Part shown: positions 49,801-62,559 of the stretch, piece after piece
Numbering within the stretch: position 1 is the stretch's first letter
Layout: each line of letters begins with the position of its first letter
Origin: Pipra filicauda
Lineage: Eukaryota > Chordata > Aves > Passeriformes > Pipridae
DNA: 64,000 bases
Direction of reading: 5' to 3'
Assembly: GCF_003945595.2 (NCBI RefSeq)
Contig: NW_024104521.1
Coordinates: 62,001 to 126,000 of the forward strand
Position numbers and translations under genes: made by a program
The notes under the pieces: generated by a model
The model's input: the letters and a program-made list of their open reading frames with translations, nothing else
Told to the model about the DNA's origin: nothing
Databases searched by the model: none

Positions 49801-51712
49801 CATGTTTCCTCCTAGTTTAATAAGCATCCTACAGCTCTCACTCCTGGCTCTGATGTACCCACATCCCCAGCACCACGACGTGCCCGCTCGCGCTCCTTCA
49901 GCGGCCTCATTAAGGTAAAAGCAGCCTCTTACCCATGCTCTCTGCTGTGAGTTTCTGATGTTGCTCTCTGCTTCTGCCTTGTCCTGCCTTGAATGAGACC
50001 CTCAAAGGCAGGGACTGTTCAAAGTATTGTCTGCCAAACAACATAGATCTACTGGGGCAGAAAAGGCATCACAGTGACAATGTCTTGTTAGTATAAAGTG
50101 TAATTATCTTGAAACACATGGCTGTAGGATCTGTGCATCTTTCTGGAGAATTGATTGCTTCCTGAGATGAGATGAGAATTGACAGGAAGCTGGTCATGTA
50201 ATCTAGCATGTTAGCACAGGTTTTAGCACATGATGGGCTGCTCCACAGCAGCATGTACCTGCTTCTGACAGGCTGGGCTCCTGGCCGGGCCTCAGGTCAG
50301 CTCCCAAACCCTTTACAGTCAGGCAGGCCCAGCCTAATGACGTGGTATTTCAGGTGGTTCTGCTTTGCAATCTTTGTCCCAGCTTGGCTTCCTTTTTTCT
50401 TTCCCAGCATCCAACTGCTTACCAGCAATGCATCCTGCTCCTTCTCTTTCTTTTTCACTTTGCACTCAAAGCACTAGCCAACAGCCCTCTCTTCTTACAA
50501 CAGCGGAAAGTTTTGGGAACCCCAGTTATCCTGGAGAGGAAGAGCAGGGATACCACACCAGAGCCTGCACGGGTCAGCAAAGAGAATGTCCAACTGGTAA
50601 GAAACTTCTCTCAGCACTGCTGAAGCTGTTGGTAGGGAAGTGTGTGAGGGGAGTTTGAGTGCAACTTGGGCACTCATTTCATCAATCCTTGGGGAACTGT
50701 TTGCTGTTCTGTGCTCAAGAGGTTTCCAACTTTCTTTTGTATGACAAAATAAGGTCCTGGGAAGCTGCTCTGAGGAAAGGAGAGAAGAGCAGAGCAGATG
50801 GCAAGGGCAGCATCAGGGCAGGGGTAGCAGCACTGGGCCTCTACTCCAGTTTTGTCCTTCTGGCTGTGTTCTGCCCTAGGGCATTGGCTTGTGCCCCCTT
50901 CCCTCTCTCTCATCCTCCTCCACAAGTTGTACAGAACCTGTTGCTTGCATACAGTAAGGCTGTCCCATGGCTTGGACAAACTAAGAGTATATTTGGGTGA
51001 TAGATGCCCTTTGGTGGTACAGGCTGCTCCTGGGGAAGGGTGTGGATGCCACTTCATTCACCAGCTCTTTACTCCTATTGCCCTCTCTTGTCCAGTTACA
51101 GAAATGTGGCTCTCCAGCTCACGTGTCTCAAGCGAAGCTGAAAACTCTGGAGGGCCGGAAAGAGGTGAGACACTCCCTCTCCCCCCAGTTCTTCCTGTGG
51201 GGAACCTGATGTGCTGGGCTCTGACACCTGCAGAGGTGACAGCACACACTCGAGGCTCTATGACAGCTGCAGTGCCCCAGCTCACAGCAGTCTGCTCTGT
51301 GCTGAGCTGCAGGCAGGTGGCATTCTGGAAGCCAGACCCTGAAGGGTTTCACCCAGCAGGTGGATACAGCCCTTCTACCTGTGAGTTGGCAGGCTGGCAC
51401 TTACAGGAAGCAGAGGGAAGCTGGCAGCACAGGGTACTGCTAACAGCCTGTCAGGGTAGCAGTGGGACAAGAGCTTGGTGCAGCCCAAGATGGACTGTTG
51501 TGTTTGTTCCTGTCTGCTCACTGCCTCACCTCTGCTTTAATAAAAGGTGTTGCAGGTGGATACCAGGGAGGGTCCTTGCAGGAGGAGAATGTCAACCTTT
51601 TCTTGCATAGCATTCTGTGTCTCAAGCAATCAATTGCTCTAATTCTCTGCTACAGGAATCCTGTAGACGCATGCGAACCCTCCTGCTTTCCAAGGATTCA
51701 TCATCCCTCTGA
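28193..51712 (+). CDS. ARHGAP19: ARHGAP19, RhoGAP, complete coding region (12 exons)
   Basis: ARHGAP19 is a GTPase-activating protein for RhoA that acts in cell shape and cytokinesis. Exons: 28193-28227, 40907-41172, 45221-45301, 45654-45863, 46430-46656, 47175-47261, 48144-48209, 48935-49123, 49816-49914, 50504-50596, 51096-51164, 51656-51712; 1479 bases, 492 residues (human 494), phases consistent. Exon 1 encodes MAAGAPAPGGG and is followed by a 12.7 kb intron. Exon 2 reads DAICNFVICNDSS. The RhoGAP domain spans about residues 105-300; the catalytic arginine finger is Arg136 in GLFRVPGN, and KMFLGELPEPLLTHKH and LALMFAPHILWP are clear. The basic C-terminal half has RARSRSFSGLIK, a likely phosphorylation region. 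The last exon (ESCRRMRTLLL, TGA at 51710-51712) is the least certain part; reading through exon 11 would stop at 51209 instead. SLIT1 follows on the same strand. Confidence 0.9.
28228..40906 (+). other. ARHGAP19: ARHGAP19 intron 1 (12.7 kb)
   Basis: After the CpG island fades near 28830 the sequence turns AT-rich, with short homopolymer runs (for example T runs near 29085-29100, 35695-35708 and 36078-36086). I see no coding exon, RNA gene or recognisable transposon. The frames in it are short and unlike any family I know. Confidence 0.7.
41173..45220 (+). other. ARHGAP19: ARHGAP19 intron 2 (4 kb)
   Basis: No exon is recognised. Plus-strand frame 42563-43033 and minus-strand frame 43474-43845 are the longest open stretches, but neither resembles a known protein or is flanked by convincing splice sites. 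A 24-base T run lies at 44519-44542. Confidence 0.65.
44519..44542. repeat. Poly(T) run, about 24 bases
   Basis: An uninterrupted T run in ARHGAP19 intron 2. It could be the reverse of a poly(A) tail from a retroposed sequence, but no parent element is recognised next to it. Confidence 0.9.
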
Positions 51713-54360
51713 ATCGCCTCGCACCAACGCATGGGTGGGGATTGCCCAGCCTCGCAAGCTGTGAATAAATAACGCGCTGCACTGAGAGGGGAGTGCTGCA
51801 GGCTCACGGCACCCTCAGCAACACGGCAGCACTCTTGAAACTGGACCTTTGCAAAGACTGCAGGGACTTGTTTCTTTCTGTATATAAATTATATTTCATT
51901 CTACTATGGGGCAAACCACTATCTAACCAAAACTTGTGCAGCATGTCTGACCTGCTGACTCTGGGAAGAGCTGGAGTGCTTGCTTACAAGGAGAGCCCTG
52001 TTCATTGCAGAGCCCTGCGTGCACTCCCAGCTTTCTCTGCAATGTTGCTAGGCTGTAATTTTTTGCTTTTCTGCTCTGAGTTTTTAACACATTGCCTTGT
52101 TTTTGCTTCCTCCCCTCTGCTAGCAGTGAGAACATTGGACTGCAACCTTTACCCTGCACCCTGACAGCTTGCCTCCAGTCCTCCTCTGGAGCCAGGCCCT
52201 TCTCTACTTCTTCTGGGCTCCATTTTGCTCTGCTGTTTGCAAAGGGCTGGAGTGCACAAATGGTACATAGCACAGGATGGGCCTGGGGGGAGGGGAGAGG
52301 CTCTGGATGCCATCATCTCAAGTGGGCAAAGCAGCATCCCCAATAAACTCATCCCTCTGTTTTAGCTAGAGCTGGAGGCAGCCCTTGCTCACTGCCTTCA
52401 TATCTCAGTGACACAACTCTGAGCAAGGAGTATCTCTGCTGTGCATTCACCCAGGGAGGCTAAGCTGAGCAGAGCAGGAGGCTGGCAAAAGCTGTCTGGG
52501 GCAGAACAACCTAGTCTTTGGAAGTAACGGTGCCTGGAGCAGGCAGAGTCTTGTGGCTGTGTGCGAAGCATGAAAACAGTGTGAGCAGCGTGAGAGGTGA
52601 GAGAAGGCTCCAGCCACTTGTGATCATCTGCAAATTGTGCCAAAGGCTTTGGCTCAAGATATCTGGACGGCTGGTAAGGCAACTGGCTCATTAGTCATTA
52701 AACTGGGGGAAAGGGCTGAAGGTGGATTCAGCTCTTTGGTCTGAGCTGCAGAAATGAGATTAAACCATCTAGATAAACCCCCATCACAGCTGGCCAGTGG
52801 CAGTGGTCTTGTTAAGCTAAAGTACTCCAGTAAGCCGATCTTGCCAAGAACGTGTCTGCAGGCACTCTGAGGTAGGATACACATAGGGTCACTACTGTGA
52901 AATAAAGATTTAATCAGCTGGGGAACCATCTAAACACTTCTCAGCCCTTCTCAGCAAAGCAAATAATCTCTGGAATCCAATTATACTTGTCTTCTAATCT
53001 TTAAGAACCAGCAGCTAGCAGGAGTTAGAGCTCTGTTCTTGACAGCTTTTTGAAACATCTGGTGACAGGAGGTGTGAATATTGGGATAGGAGCAGAAAGT
53101 TCAGTCCAACTGGCTGGAGCTGTCAGAACAAGGCATCGGAGACCTGTGTGGCTTAGCTGGAATTTGTCACTTTCTTTAATTCTGATTTTTTAAATTTATT
53201 TTTTTTAGATACAAAGCTTTTGCTGTTCTGTATAAAGGGAGATTTCTGGTCCTTTATTGAGGGGGCCTGTCCCCAGTCTGACCCCAGGCTGGAACCTTGA
53301 AAATGTAGGGGGTAGTGGAACTACCGACATGTGAGTTGCTGGTGTTAGGAGCCTCTGTCACAGCAAAGAAAGAGCTGCGGTTCTTCAGGGACCAGGCTGG
53401 CAAGGATGCTGTGAGGAAGAGCAGAGGCTGTTTGCTGTGGCAGTAGTATGTGCTTTTTGAATGTGTCTGTAATCATTCCCTCCAGGGGATGAAGCTGTCT
53501 ATGTGTTTTTCTCCAAAGGGCACTGTGTGTTTTGCTGACTGCACCTCTGCCCTGTCCCTGCAACCCACTGTTAGCAGAGACCTGGGGATCTTGGCTTTGC
53601 CTCTGAACAGAGAAGAGGCACAGCCAAAAGTCAAGTGGCAGTACAAGGAGAGCTGGGTCTGGTTCTGCTACCTCTGCTCTTATTTGCATCAGTAGCAGTT
53701 GCTGGGTGAAGTGTTTGTTCATTCCTCTTCCTATTGTCCCTAACTTACTTGGGCATATCTCTCTCTATGGGTGTCTGCTTGGCAAGGTAGTCTTGTTCCT
53801 AAGACTAAATACCCTTCTCCCACATGGATGAGAGGAATATAACTTCCTACTGTCCCCCCTTACTGATGTCTGGCTCCTGGCACAGCTGAAATTTGTTTAG
53901 CTCTGAGAAAAATTACCTATGGCGCATCGTCCAGGCATTCTGCATGTGTCAGATGCCTTACCTGCCAAAGGGATGGTGGATGCTGTCTACAGACAGGGCA
54001 GTCCCAGGAGGGGTTTGGTGCCTTTGGCTGTAGCCTGTGGTGCTGTGCTCCCTATGCTGAGGATGGTGGTGGGTAACAGATTTGGCCTTTAGGACTTTGG
54101 CTGTTGCAGTCCTAATGCGTTCACACTGTCTCCCAGGCACAGGAGAGTTTTAGTCATGCTTGAATGTGTCTCATTTGTCTGCCCTGTGCAATGACTCATA
54201 AGGATGCTTCTTCCCAGAGCAGCCGCTAACTGTTCCCAGAGTCTGTCATTTCCAAAGTATTTTTAATCTTTGTCTTTATTTATATATGCTATGTAAGTAC
54301 TGTTGCAGACTGTTGCCTTTCTGTGTGTTCATATGAAAACCCCACATTAAATGCTTTTAT
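51713..54360 (+). other. ARHGAP19: ARHGAP19 3' UTR and downstream; several poly(A) signals
   Basis: No coding sequence is seen. AATAAA occurs at 51764-51769, 52342-52347 and 52901-52906, and ATTAAA at 54346-54351 beside T-rich text. The 3' UTR could therefore be as short as about 80 bases or as long as 2.6 kb; alternative polyadenylation is plausible. Sequence alone does not choose between them. Confidence 0.55.
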
Positions 54361-57300
54361 TTTTAGTGATTTTTGCTTGATGGCTTAAGCAGTTTCATTG
54401 GGATAGCAAGAACTTGGTGGTGTATCCACCTTTAAAAGGAAGGAAACGTTTGCTCAGAAGCCCAGAGCTACAAGTGTGGGGGTGCTTGGTGAGGCACTGC
54501 CCACCTGCATTGATGGCACTGGCCTCCCATGGCACTAGGGCTCATTCCCTCTGGGATACTAGCATGATATAGGGTGCCCAGACAGGCTGTCTTTCTCTCA
54601 GAGGTATAAAATTGGACCTCTTCTTTTCCTGTCTTCCCCCTGCTGTCATCCAGGGAGATGGGAAATCAGGTTTACAAAGAACACTTTATATAAATAATGG
54701 ATCAAATGAATAAATTTTTCTCTGTAGAACCATTATTCTCTTGCCACTCTTGGCTGCTGAGAGAGGATGCTTTCTGCTTGCATTTTCTTTTCCTCCTTCT
54801 TAATAATGGCGTCTCAGATTTTATGCAGATTATTTCTCTGTGAAGTTCTTCCACGTTTGAAATGCCCTGGGCTTGCCTGCCATGGCTCAGACACTCATTA
54901 ACATCCTTGCCATGCAATTGAAAAACAAGCAGGAGAAGCAAGCAGCACGGTCTGTTTGAAACCAGCGCTGCCTTCCTGCAGGGTGAGCTCTGAGTGGGCC
55001 CCCTTCTCCTCCGGGGCTGCAATTGGGTGTCATGGGACTGGTGAACCCCATCTCCCTGGAGCTCAGGGAGCGGGAGGCGATGGGCCTCTGTGCACTTCAA
55101 AGTGGTCATGAGAGTCCAGAGAGACATTTCTCTTCTTGAACATGCTGAACAAAGGAATGCAAAAACTCACAACAGCTATTTTCAATACTGCAAATCCAAA
55201 TATCGTCCCCCTGATAAGCTGTGATTCAAAGTAGCAGCTTTATCTGGCTCATATAATTTAAAAAAGGAATAGTTTTTGGCTCCTGAAGCCACAAGCCAAG
55301 CACTTATGCTCTACTGCAAGTGAAAGGCCAGCACCCACTGGGACCAAACACTGGGTGAAGGTACATATTTAGAGGGGGATCACTCAGCTCTCAGTGTTTG
55401 CTTTGGCCTTTAGTATTCCTGCACAGCAGTGGTGTTGCAAAACAAACAAGCAGTGCTCACCTTCATTTCATTAAACAGTTTTTATCTCAAATTGCACAGC
55501 ACAGACTTGCAAATAAGTTCTGCAGAGTGTCACTGCTATCTAAATCATTTTTTGCAAGTTGTTTTGATTTTTTTTTTTTTTTTTATAAACTGTTCTGGCC
55601 TGTTTCAGAGTTGAAATAAGATATTCTTTCTCTCTTAAATTATCATGTGTGGCTGGGAGCTGTCATGTTGCTGCTGCATCTCACTGCCTAGGGTAACAGT
55701 GTAGGCAAAAAACATGAGTAGTGCTAGCGATAGATGTTGGCACCAGCCAGACCAGTTATCAGGCTTTACAATCTCATTGGCTTGGATTAACTAATATTTT
55801 TTCATGGAGCGAATAAATTACCATGTTTAGTTCTGTTTGCTCATCCCTCCAGTGAGGGTTTTGTGTTGAAGCTCATAAACTATGCAGGCATGTAGATGCC
55901 AAAATCTCCATGCTGGGTCCCACACTGACCTTCCACTTGTGCTATAGACCAGAGTGCGATCTGAACTGGTACCAGCGCTCTGGCCTCATCCTGCTCCAGT
56001 CCAGCTTTGTTCCTGGGAAGTGCCTACACATGAGGAATGTGATAGGGTTGTTTCTGGGCTCCTGTGCAAGGAGCCTTGATGCAAGGAGAAGCTGTCCCCA
56101 GCCACATATTGCAAGTTCAGATATTTCCCAGCACCAGCCTTTGAGGTGCTGTTTTTGGTCTGGCTCAGAGGGGGCTAAGCTTTGCTTTCCCTGCTGAGTC
56201 CCAACTGGAATGGGCATTACTGTGGCCCCCTCCACAGTTCTACCTCTCCCAGGCTAAAACAGCCTCCTATGCCTTGCTCTTGGGAAGATTTTCAAATCCA
56301 CCACCCAGCCCTCCCATGCAGTGCCTTATGTGATTTTTCAGAGAGAACTGTGTCCCACTTGATCCTCTGCTTTTGGCTGAAGCTCCTGTGCTGCTGGAGA
56401 TTGTGATGAATGGAGGTGCAAACCTGCCTTGGCCACCGTGGCTGTGTGTAACTGGGTGCGTGCACAGGTCTATGATGTGGGGGTGTCTGTGTCAGCCTGC
56501 GGTCTTTCTAGGGTTTATTTCTTCCAATCTTCTTTTCGCTTACAAAGCCTGGGCCTTGCTCCCCTGCGGAGCAGGATCTCAGCAACCTCCTGCACAAAAG
56601 CCTCTGGCTCCATTGTGCCTCTCCCAGGCCATTCTGCAGCGGCAGCGCAAGAGGGGGCTGACAGCACACGCTGCGGGACGGGCCCCCCTGCCTGCCCCAG
56701 GCACTGGGGGCCCCCCAGATGTGCCTGAGGGGCAGGCTTGGAGACGCCTGATTCTTCCTCCCTGGTTACATCTGAGGGATGGTGGAGATGGGAAGCTGGG
56801 ACTATAAATAAAGTGAAGAAAAACATAAAGAGCACTGAGAAAAGAAAGTCTGGGGAAAGAAGCTGGGGAGGGATGTCCTCAAAATCAAAAATTAGCCCCT
56901 AGCATGGTCCTCCAGCTCTAAGGAGAGTCCCTGCCCACATCCAGGGCCAATTAGAGCTCTCACAAGGCAAGCTTAAACACTTTTTATCTCCTTTTCAAGT
57001 TATTTTAGCTACTGGCATCTTCTTGCGTCCTCCAGAGCCAGACCCTGGTAGCCAGTCAATCAGATTTGTTCCTCTGCTCATTCCTGCTGGTCCTTCTGCA
57101 GAACCTGCACCCTGAAAGTGCCTCTTCTACAGTGTGGAAAGTTGGATGATGGAGGCAAAGTGGGTCTGGTGGAAGCAGCTCCCTTATCACACATTGTCCA
57201 GAATCTGACTTTCTTTCAGCCTCTATTAGCTTGTGACTCTGTAAGGGCTGGGGAGAAGGAGAGAGGACACAGAGACACATGTGTACAATTTTGGGACTGA

Positions 57301-60300
57301 AAAGATTCAGAAAGGCCACCTGCAACTGTGGAAGCACAATGAGCCCAAGTGGGCACACAGATTATTGATTACATCCCAGTGTGGGACCAGCCGCCAGCTA
57401 GCCATAAATATGGAGCAGAGGCAAGCTTGTCTGCACCCAGGGCATCTTCATTAACAAAATGAGGACAGAGACACTGCCTCCCTCATCCATCAGGCTGAAG
57501 CACTCCTTATTTCTCAGGTTAGATGTTTTCCCAGTTCAGGAACGTCAGTGTAGTGGGGATTTCAATATATGAAAGGGTTTGGTGGGAACAAGCCCTGTTT
57601 CTCTAACAACAGAGCCCAGTGTCTCTGCTTACCCCATGGCCAAGGTCATCAGCTGAATCCTGAAAACCCACCTGCTCCTTCTGGGAGGCAGGGTATTATG
57701 GCAGAAGAGCTGCAGTTTATGGCACCATGGAGAAATATGTCGGATGCGCTTGGCAACAGCAAATGGAAAGTTAGTCTATTAAACAGTAAATTATCCCTCC
57801 AATGCATCTTCATTGAGGAGGGTTAATGAGTGGCTGCAGGCAGAGTGAGTGGGAAAGAGTGTGTGTATGCACAGTGCGGATGTGGAACAATTGCTGCATC
57901 TGGAGACCCTGGAGCCCCTGATCCCACGCTACACCAACAATAGCATTTCCATGTGCAAGGCACTTCACAAACACCTCCTCGCGTGTGGTTTATTCAAACC
58001 AGCTTGCACTGCGCCGCAGAGCTCCCAGGCGGTTGGTGTGTCCAGCCGTGCCGGGAACAGCATCTCCCCATCTGTATCTGGGCTGCTTGGCGCCAATGTT
58101 TTCCTTGTGGGATAGAGCTGGTTTTAGGAGCCCAGGCTGCAGGGCTCAGCCCCTCCGCTCAGCCATGCTACAAAGCAGGGATGCAGTGCCTTGCTGACTT
58201 GCTGCAGTCTCCCTCCTGCTGTTCTGCAATTGTTCAAGGCAGTGAGACAGGCTGTGCTCCCCCCACCTGGACAGTCCCTTTTATGTTAGGCTGGGGCCAA
58301 ATCCACCTGCTTGGGAACCTTGGCATCTCCTGCATCATCACACAGCACCCAGTGGATGCTGTTCCTTTCACTTGGTCCCAGTGGTGAAGGTCCCCAGGCA
58401 GCAGAGGTGCCCCACTCCTGCAGCCACATTGGCAGAGCAATGCTGGCCATGTTTGCAGAGTGATGCCGGTGGTGTTCCTAGGGCAACACTGGCAGGGTGA
58501 TGTTGGTAGTGTCTAGAGGGTGATGCTGACCATGCTTGCAGGGCGGTGCTGGCAGTTTGCAGAGCAATGCTGGCCACATTCACAGAGTGATGCTATTTTT
58601 GCAGGGCAACGCTTTTGCTGTTTGCCTGTGAGGTAGGACTTGTGCCTGGAGAGATACAGGAAAAAACACATCCCAGCCCTGCCTGCTGCTGCTGCTAACC
58701 AGGAGAGATTTACTGTGATCCCAGTGGCCTCAGCTGCCCGCACCACTCTATAATAAACCCATCAGGGGCATTGTCGTACTGCACGAGTCCAACAGGTGCC
58801 CTAACGGGGCTGACACGCTGGCCCGCTCCCACACAATGCCTCACTCTCCAAAGCTGAGTGTGTCTGGCAGGACAAAGGCAGCCTGGCTTCCCAGCACGAG
58901 CTGAGCTGCCCGGGCATGACAGATGTGGGCAGCCCGCCTGTGCGAGATCTCTGGGGGACACTGAGAAGCTGAAAGTTATGGAGGCTCTGCTCCCAACACA
59001 TCCCCAGCTGGGTCTTGTGGCCACTGCTCCTGAACCAGGTGTGTTTTAGTAGTGTTGCTTGCAGCAGAATTCAAAGCACAGCCCCAGTGCAAGGGAAGAC
59101 GGATCCTCCTGTTGGCAACACTCCTCAGTAGGGAAGTTGGACCAGGCATCATGCATGCATGGGTTTGTGTGGCAAGGCTTTGGTAGTGGTGGGGCTTCTG
59201 TGAGATACTGCTAGAAACTTCCTTCATGTCCAGTGGAGACAGTGCCAGCCAGCTCCAAGACAGATCGACCACTGGCCAAGGCTGAGCCCATCAGCGACAG
59301 TGGTAGCAGCTCTGGGATAATGTATTTCAGAAAGGGGAAAAGTTGCTGCACAACACCAGCAGCAGCTGGGGAGAAGACAGAGAAAATGTGAGAGCAACAA
59401 CTCTGCAGAAACCCAGGTCAGTGAAAGAGGAGGGGGAGGAGATGTTACAGGCATCTGTTCCAGACTCCCCTGCAGTCTGTGGTGAAGAGCAGGTTGAGGC
59501 AGGGTGTGCCCCTGCAGCCCATGGAGGACCACAGTGAAGCAGACATTCATCTGCAGCCTGTGGAGGACCCCACGCCAGAGCAGGTGGATGCCCAAGGGAG
59601 GAGTGTGAGAAGTCCATGCCCTGAGGAAGAAGAAACAGCAAAGTGTGATGAACTGACCACAGCTCCCATTTCCCATCCCCTTGTGCCACTGGTAGGGAGG
59701 AGATAAAGGAAACTGGGAGTGAAGTTGAACCCAGGAAGAAAAGAGGTATGGCTGGAAGGTGTTTTTAAGATTTGGTTTTATTCTTTATTATCCTACTCTA
59801 ATTTGCTTAGTAACAAATTAAACTAATTTCCCCAAGTCAAGTCTGTTTTGCCAATGTTGGAAACTGGTGAGTGATCTCTCCCTGCCATTATCTTGACCCA
59901 TGAGCCTTTCATTATATTTTCTCTCCCCTGTCCAGCTGAGGAGGGGAGGGACAGAGTGGCTTTGGAGGGCACCTGGCATCCAGCCAGTGCCAACCCACCA
60001 AAACCCTACTGCCTGTGTTTTAAACACTTCTGCTCTGCAGCAGTGCCTGATCCCGCCCTGAGAAGGGCTGAGTGCTGCTGTGGACAGGTGACAGCCACAG
60101 CACTGCTTCGAAGCACAGCACAAATGCCACAGCAAGCATGGGCCAGGATGTGCTGCCTCCTGTCCACGTGCCTTGGTGTGGGGTGCAGCACACTGCCTGG
60201 AAGCCCAGGCATGCTGGAAGGTGCTATTAGCCACCAGTGGCACTGCCAGGGACACAGAGACAGCCCAGCCTGTGGGAGAGTTAACGGGGGCAAGCTATGA

Positions 60301-62559
60301 CCCATCCTGGGTGGGTGGAAATGCCTGGATGCTGCCCTGGCAGGCTTGGCTTAAAACTGGCAGCAATTTTTTGTTTGAAGCTTTGTAGCTGCTTCGCATC
60401 TCTTTGCACGACAGGTCTGGCGTGTACCCTGGAATCCTTCCCCGAATCTTCCCATGAAAACTCCTACAAAAAAAGCTTCTGCTTCATTTTAACCAAACCC
60501 AGAGCCCATCAGACAATCCAGATGGTCTCTCTCTCTATCAAGCAGTTTGGCCCAAATCCCGGTGGCAGACGGCAGGACCAGGCCTCCCCTGATAAAGAAG
60601 TTTGGGGTTTATTTTTCTCTCTGCTCCTCATCCATATTCAGAGGCACCCTGGGCTTTTCCCAGGCAGCTGTTGCTCTCTGAAGCCCACCCCATCAGGGTG
60701 CCTGGGTGATTTGGGATCACCCTAACACACCAGGAGCTGAGGTGTGGGAGGAGAGTCTTGGTGCACAGCCTGTCCCCCCACCCTGCTGTCCTGGCTCGCT
60801 CAGCCACTGTCATATTGGCAGCCCTGGAAGGGGGTTGCTTTTCCAATGGAGCAGCTGCCAAGGGGTCGGCCGTGTCTGGCAGCCCAGCTCAGTGGGATGC
60901 CCCATGGTGCCGGGTCATGGGGAGCTGGCTGCGTAGCAGGCGGAGGCAAAAGCTCCCACACAACAGCAGAGTTGAGGTACCCACAGGAGAAAATGTGGAT
61001 GTTGGCCCGAAATGGGGTTTTCAGCCTCCCAGCCCTATATGCCTGGAACCAGGGTAGGTGATGGTGGGCTCCAGGCCATCCCCTGCCAGGTACTCCCTGT
61101 GCCAAGACCACGGCCCCGGCAGTAACTGACTGGGTGTTGCTACAGCTGGACACAGAGATGGAGGGAGCCTGTTTTTTCTGCAGATCACAAGGATTTGCCT
61201 GAGGCCAGTGAATGCAGAAGGGAGGAAACAAGATCTCTTGTTCCCTCCTGTCCTCCCGCAGGCATCAGAGGTAAAGGGCAGGTTAGGAAGACCCAGTTCT
61301 GCTCTGCTGGCCAAGGGGTGAGGGGAAGTTTGGGAGGGAGGAGGATCACAAGCATCACATTGATAGTGGCCAGCTTTGGGGAACACTGAGCCACTCTGAA
61401 ACAACCTTCATGCCCCAAAATTCAGCTGAGGTATTTAGTACAGGGCCTTTTTATGTGCCATTGCCACCAGGGTCTCCCTGGGAACCCCAGGACAGGCTGC
61501 AGGGCCACCTCTGCAAAAGCTGTGCCAGCAAAGGGTCGGGTCCCAGAGTCCTGGGAAGCAGCTCATCTTCCTCTCTGTCAGGACTGCTGGGTAGCAACGG
61601 GGAACAAACCCCTTTCATCCATCTCAGGCATAGCTTCCTCCTGGGATTGGGGCCAGAGGAAGGAGATGTCACAAAAATGCAGACAGATGATGGGAGCCAG
61701 CATTCGGGATGGGAAAGGGCTGCTGATCTGGGCCAAGCTGGTGCAACCCTGTGTGTGTGTATGTGTGAGGTGGCCCTCGCTGGAGCAGGACCCCATGCAG
61801 ACACCTCTCTCTCGCACTGATTAAGGAGCTTGTGGAGCTCCATATGCAGAGGGCATTGATTTAAGAGGCACTCCTGCTCCTGGGATCTGCCACCATCCCT
61901 GCAAATATCCTGTTGAGTGGGGAAATGAGTGTGCAGCAGGGTGTCCTTGCTCACACACCTCTCCTCCCACTGTTGTGCAGTGCAACAGGCTCCCATCTAC
62001 CCTCCTTCCATGGGTTTCATTGCTGAGAAGGACATCTGTGGCAGTTGTTGCCAGCACCCAAGGCTCTGTTTAGCACCTCGAAATGCCTTTTTTAAGGACT
62101 CAGCTCTTGGAGCCATGGGGTTATGAGTGTTTCAGGTGTCATTTATAAAACAGGTGACCAGCCCTCCTGATTACACGCTCTTGCTTTATGCTTGCAGACC
62201 TCAGTGAAGAAAACGGAAGGTAATAAAATGAATGCAATGCTCACATTTCTGAGATAGCAACCGTTTGGGGCCAAGCTTACAAGACTTCTTGGCTTTGCTT
62301 CTTTTTGCATTGAAATAGGTGTATTTTGCCTCTTTCTTCCCAGTGGATCAGCCACAAAGACATTTTTGTTACTTTATTTCCTAAGATGTTTTCTCCAGAG
62401 TGGTAAAGAACACAGCTAATGCCACAGACGGGACTTCAAGATTTGCTGTCTGTGTGGGGGGCAAAGAGCAAAGCAGCAAAGCCTCCCAAGTCCTCTCTGT
62501 GTGCTGGGTTGCTCAGCCACAGGATTCCCATGCACATACCAGGTACCATCCCGGCTAAC
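54361..62559. other. ARHGAP19-SLIT1 intergenic region
   Basis: I recognise no gene in these 8 kb. The sequence becomes more GC-rich rightward. It contains a T run at about 55569-55584, a degenerate minisatellite at 58431-58620 and a short GT-rich patch near 61751-61769. The frames in the right part look like chance frames in GC-rich DNA. Any distal SLIT1 enhancers would lie here, but none can be named from the sequence. Confidence 0.6.
58431..58620. repeat. Degenerate minisatellite, roughly 20-25-base units
   Basis: Variants of GTGATGCTGGCNNTGTTTGC (GCAGAGCAATGCTGGCCATG, GGGTGATGCTGACCATGC, GAGCAATGCTGGCCACATT and others) recur about eight or nine times with indels. The minus-strand frame over it shows the same periodicity (ALQTAS, ALQAWS), which is a product of the repeat, not evidence of a protein. 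Confidence 0.75.

Noticed and set aside
57849..58115. Plus-strand frame with text that looks protein-like (DVEQLLHLETLEPLIPRY)
   Set aside because: Short, no homologue recognised, no flanking splice signals, and in the intergenic region before SLIT1. Could be a conserved element instead.
61751..61769. GT-rich patch as a microsatellite
   Set aside because: Too short and interrupted to call as a separate repeat.
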